Below, piece by piece: positions 6,547-10,436 of a DNA stretch of 10,436 nt. Made by a program: the position numbers and the translations under genes. The DNA is from an uncultured Eubacteriales bacterium (GTDB lineage: Bacteria > Bacillota_A > Clostridia > Oscillospirales > CAG-272): contig USTB01000018.1 in the NCBI GenBank assembly GCA_900557635.1, forward strand, positions 1 to 10,436. The letters run 5' to 3'. The notes under the pieces were generated by a model. The model saw nothing but the letters and a program-made list of their open reading frames with translations. It was not told the origin of the DNA and searched no databases. The stretch's first letter is position 1; each line of letters starts with the position of its first letter.

Positions 6547-7815
6547 TCACTTAACGTTGGGGTGTGAGAGGTCGCTCAGATCCCAGATTGCGGGATCGAA
6601 GCCGTGCCCGTCTGGCAGGGAGACAGCGCCGATGCAGTTTTCCGACGAGACCTGATTGAGGGATTCGTATACGGAGCGGATTTCAGCTCTGGCTTTGGGA
6701 TTGTTTGCATCGGTCTGTTCCACATAGCCGAACAGGTTGCTCAGGCGGTATTCCGCCGAACTGCCCTGACCGTAAAAATACATGGAGCCGATGACAGCAT
6801 TGGCGCGGAACAGCGGGGAGAGCTTTAGCTCCGGACCGATATTCAGACACAGCGTCACCTTTGAAAATACGTTGCTGATCTCAATATTGCCCCCGCACCG
6901 GATCGCGGAGCCGATGGCACCCACATCATTCCAGTATCGGTTGTTGCTCCTGATGATGAGATTGACGGTTGCATAGTTGGCGCAATCGGTAATGTGAACC
7001 GACTGTGCGGGGACAACGCTTCCGAAAATGCCGCCGACCGTGTTAACGGAATGGCAGTCCGCTCGATATGTGATACTCACATCGACCTGGATTCCCCGCG
7101 CCGTAAAGCTTCCGGATTCGCCCGTGGTCGTGATCTCGCCGCAAACGCCGCCGATATTCAGCGCGCCGCCCGCCTGACCCCATTCGTTTGGTTCGAATTC
7201 GGTAACGATCTCGGAATTTGTAATTTTGATGCCGGATATTTCCGATACGGCATCCGCGTGACAGCTTCCCGCTATGATCCCGATTGCCGTGTCATACCAT
7301 TGCGGCACCGATGTCACAACGATTCTGGCGCCGTCCACGCGCAGGTCCCGTATCACCGCATTGGCACAGTTGCCGAACATCCCCATGGCATATCGCTGTG
7401 CTCTTGCGAGCACGTACGGCTTCTCAAACGTTACGCCGCGGGTAACGGTTAGGTTGCTGACGGTGTGACCGTTGCCGAGAAAGCTGCCGGAAAACGGCAG
7501 TGTGCGGTTGCCCACGGGGATCCAGTCGATATGGTTCAGGTCAACATCGCTCATCAGCGAATAGACCTTATCCTGATATCCCTTCACGTAATTAACCCGA
7601 TGGGCGAAATACGCAAATTCCTCAGCGTTTGTGATCAGATACGGATCCTCTTTTGTCCCGCTTCCTTCCGCAAAGGCGGTGGCGACGGTACCGTCCCACA
7701 GGAACTGGGGATCGGCGGGGGTCTCATCCTGCGTTACTTGCCGCCCGCAGGCGCAGAACAGTAGCAGAATACTGAGAAGCAGGAGTATCGGAACGATTCG
7801 ATTCGATGTTTTCAT
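6547..7815 (-). CDS. GLUG-like beta-helix lipoprotein (422 aa)
   Basis: Predicted lipoprotein whose head differs from its neighbours: a long Leu-rich signal peptide ends in FCAC, with Cys23 the likely lipidated residue. Residues 51-75 carry the GSGTKEDPYLITNAEEFAYF pattern, followed by a DVDLN strand (90-94), WIPVGN (98-103) and FSGSFLGNGHTVSNLTV (108-124). These are the hallmark of the first coils of GLUG-type right-handed beta-helix surface proteins. Further coils show GMFG (145), GGVCGEI (222) and GGIFGSV (261). Such proteins are typically cell-surface adhesins or carbohydrate-binding scaffolds; no catalytic residues are evident. A GAGGAT site precedes the ATG. The ATG overlaps (ATGA) the stop of the alternative reading frame of the short gene upstream, which suggests translational coupling in the ancestral arrangement. 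Confidence 0.86.
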   Translation of the reverse strand: MKTSNRIVPILLLLSILLLFCACGRQVTQDETPADPQFLWDGTVATAFAEGSGTKEDPYLITNAEEFAYFAHRVNYVKGYQDKVYSLMSDVDLNHIDWIPVGNRTLPFSGSFLGNGHTVSNLTVTRGVTFEKPYVLARAQRYAMGMFGNCANAVIRDLRVDGARIVVTSVPQWYDTAIGIIAGSCHADAVSEISGIKITNSEIVTEFEPNEWGQAGGALNIGGVCGEITTTGESGSFTARGIQVDVSITYRADCHSVNTVGGIFGSVVPAQSVHITDCANYATVNLIIRSNNRYWNDVGAIGSAIRCGGNIEISNVFSKVTLCLNIGPELKLSPLFRANAVIGSMYFYGQGSSAEYRLSNLFGYVEQTDANNPKARAEIRSVYESLNQVSSENCIGAVSLPDGHGFDPAIWDLSDLSHPNVK

Positions 7816-7851
7816 ATCAATATCCTCACAGAGATAGAATTGAGAGATTTG

Positions 7852-8028
7852 TCACAGTGTGTTGCCGGATGTGAACGATGGGAAGGTGTCTTGCTTTCGG
7901 GTGCGGCACTTTCGGTCTGCACGGGGGGTATCGCCCTCGGGGATGTCGGCTTCGTGCGAGCGGCAACCCGACAGAAGCAGGGCAGAGAGCAACAGAACGG
8001 CAATTCCGGTCGAATGCAGTCTGTTCAT
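7852..8028 (-). CDS. Short first lipoprotein of the operon, probably frameshifted (58 aa)
   Basis: First gene behind the operon promoter. It has an excellent SD (GGAGG, 7 nt before ATG) and a full lipoprotein signal peptide with LSGC lipobox (Cys22), so translation is likely. The tail after residue 34 is odd for this family (Arg/Lys-rich, ADRKCRTRKQ). Just there the gene has a run of six C on the coding strand (7923-7928). Removing one C gives a typical linker, TPVQTESAAPESKTP, and an open frame of about 71 residues that stops in an ATGA overlap with the next gene. It could be a real microlipoprotein, a decayed gene, a slippage-controlled gene or a sequencing error. Longer starts up to 8223 are unlikely because they would lie across the promoter. 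Confidence 0.65.
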   Translation of the reverse strand: MNRLHSTGIAVLLLSALLLSGCRSHEADIPEGDTPRADRKCRTRKQDTFPSFTSGNTL

Positions 8029-8076
8029 GTCGTTTTCCTCCAAAATGTGTAAAAAATGAAACGGTCTCATGAGAAT

Positions 8077-8105
8077 ATTATAAATGAATATATGAAAAAT
8101 GTCAA
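8077..8105 (-). promoter_or_regulatory. Consensus sigma-A promoter of the lipoprotein operon
   Basis: On the minus strand the -35 TTGACA (8100-8105) and -10 TATAAT (8077-8082) both match consensus exactly and are separated by 17 bases of AT-rich spacer. Transcription should start near 8070, giving a leader of about 42 nt before the ATG at 8028. It lies between the GH3 terminator and the first lipoprotein gene, so the operon is an independent unit. Confidence 0.9.
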
Positions 8106-8107
8106 CT

Positions 8108-8123
8108 AAAATGTGAACATTTT
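8108..8123. promoter_or_regulatory. Perfect 16-bp palindrome abutting the -35 box
   Basis: AAAATGT and ACATTTT form a perfect 7-bp inverted repeat around GA, centred about 45 bases before the predicted transcription start and 2 bases from the -35 box. The position fits a dimeric regulator acting at the promoter. The regulator family is not identifiable from the sequence. Confidence 0.55.
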
Positions 8124-8127
8124 CTTT

Positions 8128-8146
8128 CGACAAAGTACGACAAAGT
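8128..8146. promoter_or_regulatory. Two direct repeats CGACAAAGT spaced by 10 bp
   Basis: CGACAAAGT occurs at 8128-8136 and 8138-8146, a 10-bp period (one helical turn), roughly 60-75 bases upstream of the predicted transcription start. Direct repeats on the same helix face are typical of activator (for example response-regulator) sites. The role is inferred. Confidence 0.45.
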
Positions 8147-8232
8147 CGCTTTTTTGCGGATGTTGCAGACCGCAATGTTATGAAATAATGGCTTCCCGCC
8201 TGCATATATTCCGCATACGGCAAAGAAGAGAC

Positions 8233-8268
8233 AAAAAAAGACGGCGGTTTTCTCGGGATACCGCCGTC
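8233..8268 (-). terminator. Intrinsic terminator of the GH3 transcript
   Basis: On the minus strand a 9-bp perfect stem (8260-8268 with 8240-8248, GACGGCGGT/ACCGCCGTC) with an 11-base loop is followed directly by seven T (8233-8239). It starts 63 bases after the GH3 stop codon. The short region between it and the operon promoter elements has no gene. Confidence 0.93.
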
Positions 8269-8331
8269 AAATTAGTGTATGATGCAAAACCAAAAACGCT
8301 CGTGCGCGTAATTTGGGTTGCTTTTTTGCCG

Positions 8332-10359
8332 TTATTTCGGAATTTCGGTGGAGAAAACGACCTCCTCCGGCACGCAGAACGTACCGCTTTCGTCCACATA
8401 GGAGACGTCCCGATCCTCAAGACGGAAGTAGACGATCCGTTCCTCGCCCGGGGTCAGCTCCACGCGGGTGAAATCCACCAGAGAGCAGATCGGCACGCGG
8501 CACGGTGCGTTTTTCACCGTTGCGTACAGCGGGACGACCAGCGCGCCCTCCCGATCGCCCGTGTTGCGGACGGTCACGGTGATGGCATAGCCGCCGTCCT
8601 CGCGGCGCACCTTGGGCGTGTCGCATGCGAAGCGGGTATAGCTCAGACCGTAGCCGAAAGGATACAGAGGCGTGCCCGTGAAGTAACGGTACGTGCGGTT
8701 CTCCATGGAATAATCCGAAAAATCGGGAAGATCGCTGTCCGAACGGTAGAAGGTGACGGGCAGACGTCCGCTGGGGTTGACCTCGCCGAACAGCACGTCA
8801 AACAGAGCGTTTCCTCCCTGTGCGCCCGGGTAGAACTGCTGAACCACTGCCGCGCAGTGTTCGTCCTGATCGCCCAGCGCCATGGCACTGCCGCTGATGT
8901 TGACGAAAATGATGGGCTTTCCGGTTGCGCGTATCGCCTCGTACAGCTTCTTTTGCGATGCAGGGAATTCCAGAGAGCGCTTGTCGCCCGAATCGCCGAA
9001 CAGGGAATATGCATCGCCCTGCTCGCCCTCGATGGACGGGTCGATGCCCATGCACATCACCACCACGTCCGACTTTTGAGCGGCGATGACCGCCTCGCGG
9101 AGCGGGTGCTCCAGATAGGTGGTCGGATCCTCCTCCAACACCGTGTGACAGCCTACGGCGTAGTACAGTTGTCCCGCGAACCGCTGACGGAAGGCGTCAA
9201 ACGGGGTGACAGCCTCAAAGGGCGTTCCGTTGTAGTTGCCCAAGAGCACCTCGCGGCGGTCGGCGTTGTTGCCGATGACGGCGATGGTCAGATCCGGACT
9301 GTTCTTCAGCGGCAGAATGCCGTTGTTTTTCAGCAGTACCACCGATTCCTGCGCCATGCGGCGGTTCAGCTCCCGATGCGCGCGGCAGTCCACGGTGTCG
9401 TAGGGAATGTTATCGTACTTGCAGTCGGTATCGAACATGCCCAGAGCAAAGCGGGAGGTGAAGAGCTTTTCCACGGCGGCGGTGACCACGTCCTCCGTGA
9501 CCAGTCCAGCCGCAACGGCGGACAGGAGCGCCTGATATGCCGAGCCGCAGTTCAGGGTGCATCCGTTTTTCAGCGCATCCGCCGCGCTTTGCGCATAGCT
9601 GTCGTTGCGGTGGTGGCTGTCGGTGATGTCGGCAATGGCGCCGCAGTCGGATACGAAGTAGCCGTCAAAGCCCAGCTTTCCGTACAGGATATTCCCCTGC
9701 ATCTCGGGCGAGGCACAGCACGGCTCTCCGTTGACCGCGTTATAAGCGCCCATGACGCACGCGGGATGGGAATGCTCGATGCAGTAACGGAACGCCCACA
9801 GATAGGTCTCCCAAAGATCCTTCTGATTCACGGTGGCATTGAAGCCGTGACGGGATGCCTCGGGTCCCGAGTGCACCGCATAGTGCTTTAAGGTGGCGTC
9901 TAATTTCCGATAGGTATAGGCGGGGGCGGCCTGCAGACCGCGGACGTATGCCGCGCCCATTCTGCCGGTGAGGTACGGATCCTCTCCGTAGGTCTCGTGA
10001 CCTCTGCCCCAGCGCGGGTCACGGAATATGTTGATGTTGGGCGACCAGTAGGTCAGTCCCATATAATATCCGGTGTCGCCGAATTTGCGGTATTCGTTAT
10101 ATTTGGCGCGCGCTTCGTCCGATACGGCACAGCCCACACGCTCCATGAGCGTATCGTCAAAGCTCGCCGCCATGGCAATGGACTGCGGGAACACGGTGGC
10201 GACGCCCGATCTTGCCACGCCGTGCAGACCCTCATTCCACCAGTTATAGGCGGGAATGCCCAAACGCTCAATGGCGGGCGCGTCGTGGCGAAGCTGAGAG
10301 CACTTCTCCGCCAACGTCATCTGCGCGACCAATTCCTTTGCACGCTGTTCGAATGTCAT
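8332..10359 (-). CDS. Cytoplasmic GH3 beta-xylosidase/beta-glucosidase (675 aa)
   Basis: Retaining exo-glycosidase of family 3, probably removing terminal beta-linked xylose or glucose from oligosaccharides. The N-terminal TIM barrel shows WWNEGLHG (40-47), NIFRDPRWGRG (110-120), ETYGEDPYL (122-130), KHY (158-160) and the VSDCGAI block with the likely nucleophile Asp238. The second alpha/beta-sandwich domain begins near 330 (AQESVVLLKNNGILPL). It carries the acid/base region IEGEQGD, with Glu444 or Glu446 the candidate, and LPVTFYRSDSDLPDF near 533. The PLYPFGYGLSYTRF motif (564-577) leads into a C-terminal fibronectin-III-like domain. The WWNEGLHG and NIFRDPRWGRGHETYGEDP blocks are those of the beta-xylosidase-like branch. 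No signal peptide, so it acts on imported sugars. AGAGGA precedes the ATG, and the start lies 4 bases after the stop of an upstream gene, implying an operon from outside the window. Exact substrate is undetermined. Confidence 0.95.
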   Translation of the reverse strand: MTFEQRAKELVAQMTLAEKCSQLRHDAPAIERLGIPAYNWWNEGLHGVARSGVATVFPQSIAMAASFDDTLMERVGCAVSDEARAKYNEYRKFGDTGYYMGLTYWSPNINIFRDPRWGRGHETYGEDPYLTGRMGAAYVRGLQAAPAYTYRKLDATLKHYAVHSGPEASRHGFNATVNQKDLWETYLWAFRYCIEHSHPACVMGAYNAVNGEPCCASPEMQGNILYGKLGFDGYFVSDCGAIADITDSHHRNDSYAQSAADALKNGCTLNCGSAYQALLSAVAAGLVTEDVVTAAVEKLFTSRFALGMFDTDCKYDNIPYDTVDCRAHRELNRRMAQESVVLLKNNGILPLKNSPDLTIAVIGNNADRREVLLGNYNGTPFEAVTPFDAFRQRFAGQLYYAVGCHTVLEEDPTTYLEHPLREAVIAAQKSDVVVMCMGIDPSIEGEQGDAYSLFGDSGDKRSLEFPASQKKLYEAIRATGKPIIFVNISGSAMALGDQDEHCAAVVQQFYPGAQGGNALFDVLFGEVNPSGRLPVTFYRSDSDLPDFSDYSMENRTYRYFTGTPLYPFGYGLSYTRFACDTPKVRREDGGYAITVTVRNTGDREGALVVPLYATVKNAPCRVPICSLVDFTRVELTPGEERIVYFRLEDRDVSYVDESGTFCVPEEVVFSTEIPK

Positions 10360-10363
10360 GAAT

Positions 10364-10436
10364 TCAATCCTCTTTTCCGCGGTTCTCCGCCTCGGTGCGG
10401 AAAGATTCGGAATTCAGCACATCCTCGTCGTTTTTG
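10364..10436 (-). CDS. Partial upstream gene, C-terminal tail only
   Basis: Reading from 10435, one minus-strand frame is open to a TGA at 10364-10366 and gives a 23-residue tail, KNDEDVLNSESFRTEAENRG plus KED. Its acidic composition and codon use look like genuine coding sequence, and the GH3 SD overlaps its last codons. A second frame is also open and would overlap the GH3 start, but it gives a less protein-like, Arg-rich sequence. The product cannot be identified. Confidence 0.5.
   Translation of the reverse strand, partial: KNDEDVLNSESFRTEAENRGKED

Noticed and set aside
8138..8156. Small hairpin CGAC-AAA-GTCG followed by T6 as a plus-strand terminator
   Set aside because: The stem is only 4 bp and there is no plus-strand gene to terminate. 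The bases are better explained as part of the direct repeats.
8029..8223. Upstream extension of the short lipoprotein to a 123-residue protein
   Set aside because: The extension spans the consensus promoter and has no SD. The start at 8028 has GGAGG and begins a proper signal peptide.
8113..9891. 592-codon open frame on the plus strand opposite the GH3 gene
   Set aside because: It is an antisense shadow of a clear GH3 coding sequence: Arg/His/Val-rich product, no recognisable domain, no SD site, and it runs through the GH3 terminator.

Overview
The window looks like part of a Gram-positive, anaerobe-type (Clostridia / gut Firmicutes-like) chromosome. This is inferred from strong AGGAG-type Shine-Dalgarno sites before nearly every gene, a textbook TTGACA-17-TATAAT promoter, many Gram-positive-style lipoproteins with a low-complexity Thr/Pro/Glu linker behind the lipid-anchored cysteine, and a cytoplasmic family 3 glycoside hydrolase of the beta-xylosidase/beta-glucosidase type. 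Base composition is balanced to slightly GC-rich. The species cannot be fixed from the sequence. Every convincing gene lies on the minus strand, so the window reads right to left.

Right part (10436-8232): the last codons of an upstream gene, then a complete 675-residue GH3 enzyme, then a clear intrinsic terminator (8233-8268). The GH3 enzyme has no signal peptide and probably cleaves imported plant-type oligosaccharides in the cytoplasm.

Middle and left part (8146-127): an apparently single operon starts at a consensus sigma-A promoter (8077-8105). Directly upstream of it are a perfect palindrome and two direct repeats spaced 10 bp apart. Eight genes follow: a short lipoprotein that looks frameshifted at a poly-C run (8028), a GLUG-like beta-helix lipoprotein (7815), a 507-residue lipoprotein with an IseA-like C-terminal region (6491), a 310-residue lipoprotein with a DxNGDxxDEL motif (4916), a bitopic membrane protein that is not a lipoprotein (3934), two paralogous XAC2610/VCBS-like lipoproteins (3223 and 2293), and a 369-residue lipoprotein (1236). 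Intergenic gaps are 36-136 bp, with no canonical terminator inside the run or in the last 126 bases.

The striking feature is modular design. Five of the lipoproteins share almost the same head (SD context, signal peptide, LSGCQ lipobox, ADVTTP-type linker), while the mature bodies are mostly unrelated. The heads of the 2293 and 3223 genes are about 96% identical over about 142 bp, including the untranslated leader, although their bodies have diverged strongly. This suggests head copying or gene conversion. The set may be a co-expressed surface lipoprotein repertoire. Two resemblances (XAC2610-like and IseA-like) hint at binding or inhibiting cell-wall hydrolases, but that is inference only.
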